From Telluribacter roseus (GTDB taxonomy: Bacteria; Bacteroidota; Bacteroidia; Cytophagales; Spirosomataceae), in NCBI RefSeq assembly GCF_017355915.2, contig NZ_JAFEUV020000004.1, positions 372,001-436,000 on the forward strand: 64,000 nt of DNA, read 5' to 3'. The first letter of the stretch is position 1, and each line of letters opens with the position of its first letter. The notes under the pieces are model-generated. The model saw nothing but the letters and a program-made list of their open reading frames with translations, was not told the origin of the DNA and made no database searches. Below, one piece after another: positions 34,647 through 43,837 of the stretch. A program made the translations under genes and the position numbers.

Positions 34647-34706
34647 ATATAAAGGAGGCAAATAGGTCAGAAAGTATTCAATGAAATTACTACAAAGACG
34701 CGCAAT

Positions 34707-35249
34707 TTACCAATCTGCCGCCGATTTATTAAAAATATTCTGAACAATCTGATCCAGGATGGTTGGTAGCAGTCGTGCCTCGTTCTGGTTGAGGGTCTGA
34801 TTCTGCGGAAAATCAGCGTAGAAGGTGAAAGCCTGATCAAAATTCTTGGTTTCATCCTGGTTGTTGACAAACCGGACCTGTACCGTGACATTGAGGCGGT
34901 TAAAGCCGGCCTGGTCGTTGGCAGTAGGAGCCACGGGTACTACATCATAGCCGGTAATGGTACCTTCCAGCAGCAGGTCTCCTCCTGAGGGAAGCAGGGT
35001 AAGGTTGGTATTCCGCTGAAAATATTCTTTAACCCGCTCGTTCAGGAGCAGAGGCAGGTTGGCCGGGCCACCCGCTGTACCCATGTTAAAGTTGTTAACA
35101 GTGAATGTTTTGATGTCAGGTGACAGGCTGGTACCCGTAAAGGAATAGATGCCGCAGCCACTCAGCAGGCTCAGAACTACACAGCAGGCAAGGGTGACAC
35201 CCGCACTGCGGTAGGTATTAGGTATATTCAAAAATGGTAATGTCTTCAT
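34707..35249 (-). CDS. lptE: LptE-like outer-membrane lipoprotein (LPS assembly)
   Basis: A 180-residue lipoprotein; the start is put at the ATG at 35247-35249 because the longer frame starts with GTG inside the end of the upstream gene. The lipobox is LLSGC (about residue 32). The body matches the Bacteroidota LptE family: 'YSFTGTSLSPDIKTFTVNNF', 'LLLEGTITGYDVVPVAPT', 'RLNVTVQVRFVNNQD', 'FADFPQ'-like strand. LptE plugs the LptD barrel and assists LPS delivery to the cell surface. It follows the sigma-54 activator gene after 41 bases. The gene name is by family similarity. Confidence 0.82.
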   Translation of the reverse strand: MKTLPFLNIPNTYRSAGVTLACCVVLSLLSGCGIYSFTGTSLSPDIKTFTVNNFNMGTAGGPANLPLLLNERVKEYFQRNTNLTLLPSGGDLLLEGTITGYDVVPVAPTANDQAGFNRLNVTVQVRFVNNQDETKNFDQAFTFYADFPQNQTLNQNEARLLPTILDQIVQNIFNKSAADW

Positions 35250-35290
35250 TGATAGGAGGGTACTAATGTCAGATGTTATAAAACACCATT

Positions 35291-36586
35291 TCACTCTTCA
35301 ATATTGTACTGCTTGATCTTCCGGTAGAGCGTTCGCTCGGAAATACCCAACGCCTGCGCCGCGTACTTGCGCTTGTTGTTGTTTTTGCGCAGAGCTTTGA
35401 TGATCATTTCCTTTTCTTTCTCTTCCAGCGAAAGCGATTCGTCTTCCTCGGTTTCGTGTATTACGTCCTCAATCTCACTACGGGCATCGGAGTAGCGGTC
35501 CAGGTCTACGGTCCGGGGAGGGGCAGGAGCGAGCAGCCTCGGTGTTTCGACCGGAGGCGTGTTGACAAGGCTATCGGGGGCGCTCAGGGTACTGAACAAC
35601 TCCTTGTGGTCATTGAGGATATCGCCTCCGTAATGCTCGTTCTGAAGTACTTCCCGAACCAGTTTTTTTAGCTCATTTACATCCCGCCGCATATCAAAGA
35701 GTACCTTGTAGAGTAGCTCCCGCTCCGAGAAGGAGGTCGTACTCTCGTCTCCGGCACCCAGTGGTACCAGCGCCCGACGGCTCGAGTTCTGCACGGGATG
35801 AAGGTAGCGGTGCAGGGTTTCGGAGGTAATCTGGGTGTCGTTATTGGTCTCTAATATAGTAATCTGCTCGGCGATGTTCTTGAGCTGACGGATATTGCCC
35901 GGAAACTCGTAGGCCATCAGCATTTCACGGGCATCGGCCGTCAGTCGTACGGGTTTGGTACGGTAGCGCTCGGCAAAGTCGTTGGTGAATTTGCGGAATA
36001 GCAGCAGGATGTCTTCGCCGCGCTCGCGCAGCGGTGGTACAAAGATGGGTACCGTATTGAGCCGGTAGTAAAGGTCCTCCCGGAACTTGCCGTGGTTAAC
36101 GGCCTCGCGCAGGTTGACGTTGGTAGCCGCTACCACCCGTACGTCGGTCTTCATGACCTTCGATGAACCTACGCGTATGTATTCACCGTTTTCGAGTACA
36201 CGTAGCAGACGAGCCTGGGTACCTACGGGCATTTCACCAATCTCATCCAGGAATATAGTACCTCCGTTGGTGGTTTCGAAGTATCCCTTGCGGGCGTCCA
36301 GAGCACCGGTAAAAGCGCCTTTTTCGTGGCCAAATAGCTCGGAGTCGATGGTACCTTCGGGAATAGCGCCACAGTTGATGGCAATAAAGGGCCCGTGCTT
36401 ACGCGAACTCAGACTATGGATAATCTTGGAAAATGACTCTTTGCCACTACCACTTTCTCCGGTAATGAGTACCGTCAGGTCCGTAGCAGCCACCTGTATG
36501 GCTACGTTGATGGCGTAGTTGAGCCCCGGCGAATTACCTATAATCCCGAAGCGGTTCTTTATGGCTTGTATTTCGTTGATATCCAT
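35291..36586 (-). CDS. Sigma-54-dependent transcriptional activator lacking a sensor domain
   Basis: A 431-residue activator. The AAA+ sigma-54 interaction domain starts almost at the N-terminus: Walker A GESGSGKE at 43-50, GAFTGA at 90-95 (sigma-54 contact), 'GGTIFLDEIGEMP' (Walker B) and 'FREDLYYRLNTVP'. A linker of about 100 residues with a coiled-coil stretch follows, ending in the Fis-type helix-turn-helix 'ALRKNNNKRKYAAQALGISERTLYRKIKQY'. There is no receiver, GAF or PAS domain, so activity must be set by expression or by protein partners. It sits in the miaB/lptE/secG block. A sigma-54-like element occurs at groES, 3 kb away. Confidence 0.93.
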   Translation of the reverse strand: MDINEIQAIKNRFGIIGNSPGLNYAINVAIQVAATDLTVLITGESGSGKESFSKIIHSLSSRKHGPFIAINCGAIPEGTIDSELFGHEKGAFTGALDARKGYFETTNGGTIFLDEIGEMPVGTQARLLRVLENGEYIRVGSSKVMKTDVRVVAATNVNLREAVNHGKFREDLYYRLNTVPIFVPPLRERGEDILLLFRKFTNDFAERYRTKPVRLTADAREMLMAYEFPGNIRQLKNIAEQITILETNNDTQITSETLHRYLHPVQNSSRRALVPLGAGDESTTSFSERELLYKVLFDMRRDVNELKKLVREVLQNEHYGGDILNDHKELFSTLSAPDSLVNTPPVETPRLLAPAPPRTVDLDRYSDARSEIEDVIHETEEDESLSLEEKEKEMIIKALRKNNNKRKYAAQALGISERTLYRKIKQYNIEE

Positions 36587-36728
36587 GCAATAATCCTTAA
36601 AGAATAGTCGGTGGGACTATTCAGCTAGTACTCTCACTGTTACGAACACACATACCCAAACCTCGTACAGGAAAGCTATAAAACTATTTACCAGACCCAG
36701 GCTTAGAGCCCGAGCCTGGTGCTACTAC

Positions 36729-38174
36729 TTATACCGTTGCTAACTCAACCGCATGCCCGATGAGGGTAGCGGCGGTACACTCGGTAACCAGCACGTGGGC
36801 GTAGTCGCCTTTCCGGAAGTTCTCCTTCGGGAATACCACTACCTTATTCTGGTCGTTGCGGCCCTGCAGGTGCTCGTCGGAGCGCTTGGAGGTACCTTCT
36901 ACCAGTACTTTGTGTACCCTGCCCACAGCCCGCTGGTTGCGTTCCAGAGACAGCTTTTGCTGTAAGGCAATGATCTCGCTGAGGCGGCGCTTCTTTATAT
37001 TCTCGGGTACATCGTCGGTCAGTTTCTTGGCGGCAGGAGTACCCGGGCGCTCCGAGTAGGCAAACATATACCCATAGTCATAACGGGCGTACTCCATCAG
37101 CGTCAGCGTATCCTGATGTTCTTCTTCGGTTTCGGTACAGAAGCCCGAGATCATATCATGTGAGATACCGCAGTCGTCACCCAGGATGGCGCGGATCCGG
37201 TCGATCTTCTGGATGTACCACTCCCGGTCGTAGGTACGGTTCATCAGCTGCAGGATGCGGCTGTTGCCACTCTGAGCCGGCAGGTGTATGTACTTACAGA
37301 TGTTATCGTACTGCTTCATCGTGTACAATACTTCATCCGTAATATCTTTGGGATGAGAGGTACTAAAGCGAATGCGCAGGTCGGGGCTTACCAGGGCTAC
37401 CTGCTCGAGTAGCTGCGCGAAGTTGATGTGCTCGCTGCCGTCGGCGCTGGTCCACTTGTAGCTGTCTACGTTCTGTCCCAGCAGGGTTACCTCCCGGTAG
37501 CCGTCGCGGAAAAGATCGCGGGCTTCCTTAATAATAGAGTGGGCATCGCGGCTGCGCTCGCGGCCACGGGTATAGGGTACCACGCAGAAGCTGCACATGT
37601 TGTCGCAGCCCCGCATAATGGAGATAAATGCCGTAACACCGTTAGAATTGAGGCGGATGGGGGAGATGTCGGCGTAGGTTTCCTCACGCGACAGGAACAC
37701 GTTTACTCCTTTCTGGCCGGTTTCGGCTTCCTCCACCAGACGGGGCAGATCGCGATAGGCATCCGGGCCTGTCACGATATCCACCATTTTCTCCTCTTCC
37801 AGAAACTTGGCCTTCAGGCGCTCAGCCATACAGCCCAGTACTCCTATGAGCATGCCCGGTTTTTTCTTTTTGAGCGCGTTGAGGTGCTGCAGGCGGTTAC
37901 GTACCTTCTGCTCGGCATTGTCCCGGATGGCGCAGGTATTCAGAAATATCAGGTCGGCTTCCTCTTCCGATGAGGTAGTCGCAAAGCCGGCATTCCGCAT
38001 CACTGATGCCACTATCTCGCTGTCGGAGAAGTTCATCTGGCAGCCGTAGCTTTCGATGAACAACCGTTTTTTATTCAATGGAGCCGGTTCTTCTTCAGAA
38101 ACCTTTACAAGTTCACACGCGTCCTTATCGGCTTCAGTCAGTATTTTTAATGTCTCAGTGATTCGTTGTTCCAT
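36729..38174 (-). CDS. miaB: tRNA-2-methylthio-N6-dimethylallyladenosine synthase
   Basis: A 481-residue radical-SAM methylthiotransferase with start at the ATG at 38172-38174 (the longer frame opens with TTG). The N-terminal UPF0004 domain has '[11 protein letters not shown]', '[11 protein letters not shown]' and 'GCMAERL' (the three cysteines of the auxiliary 4Fe-4S cluster). The radical-SAM motif is CDNMCSFC with '[12 protein letters not shown]' after it. The C-terminal TRAM domain is '[19 protein letters not shown]...'. It adds the methylthio group at A37 of certain tRNAs. It heads a block with the sigma-54 activator, lptE and secG on the same strand. Confidence 0.96.
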   Translation of the reverse strand: MEQRITETLKILTEADKDACELVKVSEEEPAPLNKKRLFIESYGCQMNFSDSEIVASVMRNAGFATTSSEEEADLIFLNTCAIRDNAEQKVRNRLQHLNALKKKKPGMLIGVLGCMAERLKAKFLEEEKMVDIVTGPDAYRDLPRLVEEAETGQKGVNVFLSREETYADISPIRLNSNGVTAFISIMRGCDNMCSFCVVPYTRGRERSRDAHSIIKEARDLFRDGYREVTLLGQNVDSYKWTSADGSEHINFAQLLEQVALVSPDLRIRFSTSHPKDITDEVLYTMKQYDNICKYIHLPAQSGNSRILQLMNRTYDREWYIQKIDRIRAILGDDCGISHDMISGFCTETEEEHQDTLTLMEYARYDYGYMFAYSERPGTPAAKKLTDDVPENIKKRRLSEIIALQQKLSLERNQRAVGRVHKVLVEGTSKRSDEHLQGRNDQNKVVVFPKENFRKGDYAHVLVTECTAATLIGHAVELATV

Positions 38175-38244
38175 AGCAAAAGTCAACAGTAATCTGGTAG
38201 CGGTACGCAGCCGCCCTTATTTCGGGAATTGGTATTGTACAAAC

Positions 38245-38281
38245 ACTCGATCGGATAAATAGCTACTTATCCTGAACGAGT
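38245..38281. repeat. Nested inverted repeat upstream of miaB
   Basis: Outer arms ACTCG (38245-38249) and CGAGT (38277-38281) enclose GGATAA (38253-38258) and TTATCC (38267-38272). It lies between the tamL stop and the miaB start on the same strand. It may be a weak terminator for tamL or an operator for miaB. Confidence 0.45.
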
Positions 38282-38359
38282 CGCAAAGGTACGAATTATT
38301 GTGATAGTACTGACAAAGTGGCAGAGCGACTTCACGTAAAATTTATCAGAAAAAGCCTC

Positions 38360-40825
38360 TTAGAAGGGGTAGCCTACACCCAGGTTCAGATTGAGGAAGT
38401 TGGGCTGTCGGGTGTCAAAGAGCCGGCGCCGGTTCAGGTCGTCGAGCACGAACTCTTTAAGGTAAGGGTCGTATACTTTTACCCCAAAGTCAAACCGCAG
38501 CACAAAGTACGAGAAGTCGTACCGGATACCGAAGCCGGTACCTACGGCTATCTGGCTGGAAAAGGTGCGCCAGTCGAAGTCGCCGGGGGATTCGGAGCTG
38601 GCACGGGGGAAGTTCCAGACATTACCCGCATCAATAAAGAGAGCGTAGTTGAGATTACCGAAAAACTCAGCCAGAAAGCCCCGGTACTCCAGGTTGCCTT
38701 CCAGCAATAGCTCGCCCGGTGCCTCTACCTGCAGGTTGCTGGAGGTAATACGGGGGCGGGCTGAGCCGGGCCCCAGACGGCGGGGGAGCCACGCCCGGAT
38801 GCTGTTGGAGCCACCCGCGAAAAAGTACTTCTCGTAAGGCGGTACCGAGCTGACGCCGTAGCTGTGTACACTGCCGGCGTTGACGCGGGCCACAAACGAG
38901 GCGCGGGAGTTGACCGGCCAGTAGCGGCGGTAGTCGGCATTGAGGCGGATGTACTGGAAGAACTGCAGGTCGCCAAACAGGTTCTGAATCAGCCTTTGCT
39001 GACCGGGGAAAATCCCCAGCGTAGTACCACCCGACTCTACGGCCAGGCGCAGGTACTGTGCCTTGGTAGGTGCCCCCAGCAGCGTATTGGTATTGTAGAC
39101 GTACGAAAAGTTAATATCCGACACGAACGACTTCCGGAAACTATTGATCAGGTTGTTGCCCTGGAGCTGCAGGGTGTCCAGCAGGTTGCGGAAGCTGGGG
39201 TTCAGGCGGCTGGTGTTGATGATGTTCAGGTCAATGATCGACAGGTTGTAGAATCGCGTCAGGGACGGCTGCAGTGAGTACGTCAGTGCCGACTTCACAC
39301 TGGTACGGGTGTACTCGGGCCGGTTGACGTAGTTGTAGCCGGCACTTACCTGCGTCGTCGGACTGAATTTGCCCAACTGGTAGCGGATACCGCCTACGGG
39401 GGCCAGCAACTGGGGGAATTGCAGCGAAGAGTTGAGGCTGAACTCCTGACTACGGTACAGGCGGGCGTCGCTAAAGCCGGTAACAGCTTCGATACCTCCG
39501 CGCAGGTTCACCTCGAAGTTTTCCAGACCGTTAAACACGTTGCGGATCTTGTAGGACAAGTTGGCAAACGGTCCGGGCGTCTGCTGGATCTGGATGACGT
39601 TAAGTCCTACGTCGGCCGATATCTGGTACTTGTCCAGCGGTATAGCCCGAAAATGACCATGCAGGCGGTTGCCGGTGGAATCAAAGCCGTAGTTGACAAA
39701 GCGAAACTGATCCATCAGCGATAGCTGCCGCTGGGTAAGCCGCTCATCCTCCTGGCTGTATAGCTGCCCGGGACGTATCCGGATCTTGCTGTTCAGAATG
39801 CGTGGAGAAAACTGCCTGCCCGTAAATATGTAGTTAATGCCGTTCCAGGTAGTCGTATCTTTCCGGAATAGCGAATCCGGCAGCGTGGCGGGAGGGAGTA
39901 CCTCAAAGGTTACTGACTCAACGGTATAAGCCGTGTGTTTGGCCTGGCCCTGTCCCGCCGGTGCCGGAGGATTATCCACCCGTACCAGTATATCGACCAT
40001 CTTGCGTGAGGTATCTGCAAAACTGATGGTATCATTGACCAGATACGAAATGTACTGGCGCGAGAATCCGTAGTAGCCATTGTTGCGCAGGAGTGTCTCT
40101 ACCCGGATACGTTCCGACTCGAAGGCATCACCATCGTACCGCTGCAGGGGCTTCAGGTCTGCCTCTTTTTTGGATCGTTGTAATAAACTATCAATGTTAA
40201 AGTCCCTAACCTGATACGATATGTTGCGCAGGTAAGTAGGACGGTTCTCTTTTACGTGGTAGTCCACCTTGACACGCTGGAATATAGTATCCGTCCTGAA
40301 GCTGACACTGGCGTTAAAAAATCCGTTGTTGAACAGGTAGTTGCGCATCTTATCAGCGTTGCGGGAGGCATCAGCCTCGTTGAAGTATACAGGCGGTTCG
40401 CCCAGTACCCGCATCATGAAGTTGCCTTCCTCCACCTTGCGCCGCGCCCTCTCTATCCGTTTGCCGTACCTGCGCTGTATTCGTTTTAATTTATTCAGAT
40501 CATCGGCGTAGAGTGCAGCCTGTTGCTGGTATTCTTGGGTGATCTCGCTTAATTTGCGTTGCTTTTCCTCCCGGTTGTATACTACCTGTCCGACCTGGTA
40601 GAGGGCCAGGTACGGAAATATAGGCAGTCCCAGAAAACGCCGGTTGGGTTTTTGAGGAATGAGAGCTTCCAGTTCATCGTCCTTGATGACCTTGTTGCCC
40701 TTAATGGTAGAAATACCTAACAGGTAGCGTCTGGATTCGGTAACGGATTGGGGGGCACAGCCTGACAGACCAGCCAGAAAGAGGCCAAAAAAGCAGATCA
40801 GTAGTACGCAACGCTTGCTAGTCAA
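38360..40825 (-). CDS. tamL: TamL-type BamA-like outer-membrane lipoprotein
   Basis: An 821-residue outer-membrane protein. It begins with a lipoprotein signal (MTSKRCVLLICFFGLFLAGLSGC, C22/23) and so is a lipid-anchored member of the BamA/TamA superfamily, as is TamL in Bacteroidota. The first half has POTRA-like units ('GNKVIKDDELEALIPQKPN', 'YRILNSKIRIRPGQLY' near the last); the second half is a beta-barrel ('FRNLLDTLQLQGNNLI', 'YEKYFFAGGSNSIRAW', 'GTGFGIRYDFSYFVLRFDFG') ending in Phe. It is thought to insert or assemble outer-membrane proteins with TamB. The start is TTG at 40823-40825; no ATG is available. That TTG overlaps by one base the ATG of the divergent methyltransferase gene. Confidence 0.88.
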   Translation of the reverse strand: MTSKRCVLLICFFGLFLAGLSGCAPQSVTESRRYLLGISTIKGNKVIKDDELEALIPQKPNRRFLGLPIFPYLALYQVGQVVYNREEKQRKLSEITQEYQQQAALYADDLNKLKRIQRRYGKRIERARRKVEEGNFMMRVLGEPPVYFNEADASRNADKMRNYLFNNGFFNASVSFRTDTIFQRVKVDYHVKENRPTYLRNISYQVRDFNIDSLLQRSKKEADLKPLQRYDGDAFESERIRVETLLRNNGYYGFSRQYISYLVNDTISFADTSRKMVDILVRVDNPPAPAGQGQAKHTAYTVESVTFEVLPPATLPDSLFRKDTTTWNGINYIFTGRQFSPRILNSKIRIRPGQLYSQEDERLTQRQLSLMDQFRFVNYGFDSTGNRLHGHFRAIPLDKYQISADVGLNVIQIQQTPGPFANLSYKIRNVFNGLENFEVNLRGGIEAVTGFSDARLYRSQEFSLNSSLQFPQLLAPVGGIRYQLGKFSPTTQVSAGYNYVNRPEYTRTSVKSALTYSLQPSLTRFYNLSIIDLNIINTSRLNPSFRNLLDTLQLQGNNLINSFRKSFVSDINFSYVYNTNTLLGAPTKAQYLRLAVESGGTTLGIFPGQQRLIQNLFGDLQFFQYIRLNADYRRYWPVNSRASFVARVNAGSVHSYGVSSVPPYEKYFFAGGSNSIRAWLPRRLGPGSARPRITSSNLQVEAPGELLLEGNLEYRGFLAEFFGNLNYALFIDAGNVWNFPRASSESPGDFDWRTFSSQIAVGTGFGIRYDFSYFVLRFDFGVKVYDPYLKEFVLDDLNRRRLFDTRQPNFLNLNLGVGYPF

Positions 40826-41586
40826 TGTTATCTAAGAATCAGATCAAGTATATAAATTCGCTGCAAATTAAGAAGTATCGGCAGCAGCACCAATCCTTCG
40901 TGGTAGAAGGAGCCAAAAGTGTCGTAGAATTACTGGCTTCTGACTACGAGGTCGAGACCCTTTGGGCTACATCGGAGTTTCAGCAACAACACCAGGCGGT
41001 TCTCGCAGCACGTCGGGTACCGCTGGAGACCGTCACACTTTCCGAACTCGAAAAGCTGGGGTCCTTCCAGAGCAATGACTCCTGCGTGGCCGTAGCTAAA
41101 ACGAAGGAGAACCGGTTTTTGTGTGCCGATCCGGGTGAATATGTCCTGCTCCTGGACGACGTACGTGACCCGGGTAATCTGGGAACGATCCTGCGGATCG
41201 CCGATTGGTACGGCATCACCAAGATAGTCTGCTCCGAAAGTACAACCGATCTGTATAACCCCAAAGTAATAGCTGCCAGCAAAGGCTCCTTTACCCGCAT
41301 CAACACCTACTACACTGATCTGCCCCCCTTCCTGAGCCAGCACGGAGCCGGCGTGGGAGTGATCGGGGCCTTTCTGGAGGGGGAGTCGTTGTACGACTTC
41401 CGGTTCCCGTCGCAGGGAGGGTATGTGGTCATGGGTAACGAGTCACAGGGAATCGGCGAAGCCGTAGGTACTTATGTCACCCATAAAGTAACGATTCCGC
41501 GCTTTGGTGGCGCGGAATCGCTCAATGTAGGTATTGCTACGGCCGTGATATGTGATAACCTGCGCCGCCAGCTACACAAAGGTTGA
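40825..41586 (+). CDS. TrmH/SpoU-family RNA methyltransferase
   Basis: A 253-residue SpoU/TrmH-type methyltransferase. The N-terminal substrate-binding domain begins 'MLSKNQIKYINSLQIKKYRQQHQSFVVEG'. The three SAM-knot motifs are visible: 'LLDDVRDPGNLGTILRIADW' (motif 1), 'VVMGNESQGIGEAV' (2) and 'IPRFGGAESLNVGIATAVICD' (3). It methylates ribose 2'-hydroxyls of rRNA or tRNA; the target base is unknown. Its ATG shares a base with the tamL TTG on the other strand. Its 3' end overlaps the convergent transporter gene by 15 bases. Confidence 0.93.
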   Translation: MLSKNQIKYINSLQIKKYRQQHQSFVVEGAKSVVELLASDYEVETLWATSEFQQQHQAVLAARRVPLETVTLSELEKLGSFQSNDSCVAVAKTKENRFLCADPGEYVLLLDDVRDPGNLGTILRIADWYGITKIVCSESTTDLYNPKVIAASKGSFTRINTYYTDLPPFLSQHGAGVGVIGAFLEGESLYDFRFPSQGGYVVMGNESQGIGEAVGTYVTHKVTIPRFGGAESLNVGIATAVICDNLRRQLHKG

Positions 41587-42363
41587 GATGGCGGCTTCTT
41601 CGGCCAGCTTTTCGGCGTTTTCTTTGCCGAGGTAGTTATCGATCACGTAGTGAGCCAGGTACAGGAGTGGCGTAGCCAGTATAGCTATGACGCCCTTGTA
41701 TAGGTAGTTAACAACCCCTACCGACAGTACCTGCTGCATGCTCCAGTTACCAAATACGTAGAAGGCGATGCCGAGCACAACGAAGCTATCAATCAATTGA
41801 GAAAACAGGGTAGAGCCGGTAGCGCGCAGCCAGATGTGCTTGGGGCCGGTACGCTTACGGAGCCAGCTAAACACCGAAATATCGAGTAGCTGCCCCAGCA
41901 GGAAGGCTACAATAGAACCAACCATGATACCCATGCCCTGACGGAATATGCGGGAAAAGGCTTCGTTGATATTGAGTGCGTTGCCGGCATCATCTACTTT
42001 ATTGATGTCCAGCCAGAACTGAGCCGGAGGAAGCGCGGTAGCCATGTATATGACCATAAACATGTAGACGATAAACCCGGCGGTAAGAAAGGAGATCCGG
42101 CGTACGCCCTTGCGCCCGAAGTACTCGTTGATAATATCGGTACTCAGAAACACAATGGGCCAGGTGACGACTCCTGCCGACATGTTAAAGTCATACAACT
42201 CTCCACCCACGGGTACCTGAGAGGGAGGGAGGCCCAGCAGGTTTTCTACTGAGAATATCTTGGCTCCGATGATCTCGGCGATAAGGGCGTTGGTCAGGAA
42301 GAGGCCACAGAGGAATAGAAAGAGACGCTGCCTTTTACGTTCGTAGAGGGATTGCTGTTCCAT
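41572..42363 (-). CDS. Queuosine precursor transporter (VUT/YhhQ family)
   Basis: A 263-residue inner-membrane protein with about six hydrophobic segments. Family hallmarks are 'ALIAEIIGAKIF', 'SAGVVTWPIVFLSTDIINEYFG', 'GSIVAFLLGQLLDISVFSWLRKRTG' and 'ATGSTLFSQLIDSFVVLGIAFY'. The family imports queuosine precursors (preQ0/preQ1), letting the cell salvage this tRNA modification. It stands near miaB and a TrmH-family enzyme, a loose grouping of RNA-modification genes. No preQ1 riboswitch was found upstream. It ends inside the methyltransferase 3' end, by 15 bases. Confidence 0.92.
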   Translation of the reverse strand: MEQQSLYERKRQRLFLFLCGLFLTNALIAEIIGAKIFSVENLLGLPPSQVPVGGELYDFNMSAGVVTWPIVFLSTDIINEYFGRKGVRRISFLTAGFIVYMFMVIYMATALPPAQFWLDINKVDDAGNALNINEAFSRIFRQGMGIMVGSIVAFLLGQLLDISVFSWLRKRTGPKHIWLRATGSTLFSQLIDSFVVLGIAFYVFGNWSMQQVLSVGVVNYLYKGVIAILATPLLYLAHYVIDNYLGKENAEKLAEEAAISTFV

Positions 42364-42432
42364 TGCTGAATGGGAGGATAAGTGGGACAGTGTGATGATA
42401 GATCATGCAATTTATAAAACTTCTCCATACAA

Positions 42433-42464
42433 AAAGCGGCCCGACTGTTGGTCCGGGCCGCTTT
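42433..42464 (-). terminator. Intrinsic terminator after the class I aminotransferase
   Basis: Perfect 11-base arms AAAGCGGCCCG (42433-42443) and CGGGCCGCTTT (42454-42464), 10-base loop, preceded by As that give Ts on the minus strand. Confidence 0.9.
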
Positions 42465-42469
42465 CTATA

Positions 42470-43714
42470 TCAGGCAGTAACTTCTTCGAGGGTTCGGGAC
42501 GAGTGGATACGCCGGGAGTCGAGGAAGAGCTCTATCTTATCCATGGCCTGATTGAGTTCGTCGGCCGTAGGCAGGAACACAATCCGGAAGTGATCGTCGC
42601 GGAAGTAGTTAAATCCGGTACCCGACACGACCAGTACCTTTTGCTCACTCAGCAGCTCGTACACAAACTGATCATCGTTCCTGAAATCAAATTTATTGAG
42701 GTTGATCCTGGGGAACAGGTACAGGGCGCCTTTGGGCTTCACGCAGGTAATACCCGGTATGGCTGTAAGCCTTTCGTATACTAGGCTCATCTGCTTGTGC
42801 AGCCTGCCGGCAGGCAGTACCAGATCCTTGATACTCTGGTAGCCGCCCAGGGCCGTCTGAATGGCAAACTGCGTAGGTACATTGGCGCAGAGGCGGGCAC
42901 TGGCCAGGAACAGGATTCCTTCTATATAGGATTTGGCGCGTTGCTTGGCCCCGCTCAGGATCATCCATCCTCCGCGGAAGCCGGCCGCCCGGTAGTTTTT
43001 GGATAAGCCTCCGAAGGTTACGCAGAGGGTATCGTGTACCATAGTAGCCATGGGGTAGTGTACCGCCCCGTCGTACAGGATCTTGTCGTAGATCTCATCA
43101 GAGAATACGATCAGGTTGTGCTCTTCGGCAATGCGGGCTATACGCTCCAGGATGGCTTTGTCGTACACCGCTCCCGTTGGGTTGTTGGGGTTGATCAGGA
43201 CCAGTCCGCGTGTCCTGGGAGTAAGCTTGCTTTCGAGGTCGTCCAGATCAGGGTTCCAGTCCGACTCCTCATCACAGATGTAGTGCACGGGTTTGCCCCC
43301 GCTCAGTGCTACCGAGGTAGTCCACAGGGGGTAATCTGGTGAAGGTACCAGTATCTCGTCACCCGGATTGAGCAGGGCCTGCATCGAGAGCAGGATCAGT
43401 TCGCTTACGCCATTCCCGATAAAAATATCGTTGATTTCGACGTCAGGAATACCCAAAGTCTGGGTGTAGTGCATCACCGCCTTCCGGGCCGGAAACAATC
43501 CCCGCGAATCGGCATAGCCCTGCGCGTTGCGGATGTTCATGATAATGTCGTGAACGATCTCGTCGGGGGCGTCAAAACCAAACGGAGCCGGATTGCCAAT
43601 ATTCAGATTAATGACCTTGTAGCCCTGGCTTTCCAGTTCCAGTGCCTTCTGATATACAGGTCCTCTGATGTCGTATTTAAGGTGGTCAAGTCGGTGACTC
43701 TTCAAAAAGTCCAT
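42470..43714 (-). CDS. Class I/II aminotransferase (alanine transaminase-like)
   Basis: A 414-residue PLP aminotransferase. The start is set at the ATG at 43712-43714 (MDFLKSHRLDHLKYDIRG); the longer frame starts with TTG and only adds residues without similarity. Motifs are 'VINLNIGNPAPFGF', 'GNGVSELILLSMQALLNPGDE', 'LVLINPNNPTGAVYD', 'IVFSDEIYDKILYDG' and 'TFGGLSKNYRAAGFRGGWMI', whose lysine binds PLP. It is close to AlaA-type alanine or pyruvate-utilising aminotransferases. The exact substrate pair is inferred. Monocistronic, ending at a terminator. Confidence 0.9.
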   Translation of the reverse strand: MDFLKSHRLDHLKYDIRGPVYQKALELESQGYKVINLNIGNPAPFGFDAPDEIVHDIIMNIRNAQGYADSRGLFPARKAVMHYTQTLGIPDVEINDIFIGNGVSELILLSMQALLNPGDEILVPSPDYPLWTTSVALSGGKPVHYICDEESDWNPDLDDLESKLTPRTRGLVLINPNNPTGAVYDKAILERIARIAEEHNLIVFSDEIYDKILYDGAVHYPMATMVHDTLCVTFGGLSKNYRAAGFRGGWMILSGAKQRAKSYIEGILFLASARLCANVPTQFAIQTALGGYQSIKDLVLPAGRLHKQMSLVYERLTAIPGITCVKPKGALYLFPRINLNKFDFRNDDQFVYELLSEQKVLVVSGTGFNYFRDDHFRIVFLPTADELNQAMDKIELFLDSRRIHSSRTLEEVTA

Positions 43715-43837
43715 ACGTACGCGGGAATGGTGAATGCTTATAGGAGGACTCACGAAAGTAGCTTGTACTAACCGTAGTACCTCTAAAAGCAAAGGTAGGG
43801 AATTTGGAGAGAATGGAAGATATACCAGCGGCTAAAT

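Noticed and set aside
36697-36719. CCAGGCT/AGCCTGG inverted repeat between miaB and the sigma-54 activator as terminator
   Set aside because: Only seven base pairs, nine-base loop and no T-run; too weak to call.
38360-40825. Calling this gene bamA
   Set aside because: The lipoprotein signal and the size of the N-terminal region fit TamL rather than BamA, which has a Sec signal and five POTRA domains.
42364-42430. preQ1 riboswitch in front of the queuosine-precursor transporter
   Set aside because: The short AT-rich leader shows no pseudoknot-forming CUA/AAA pattern in the expected places.
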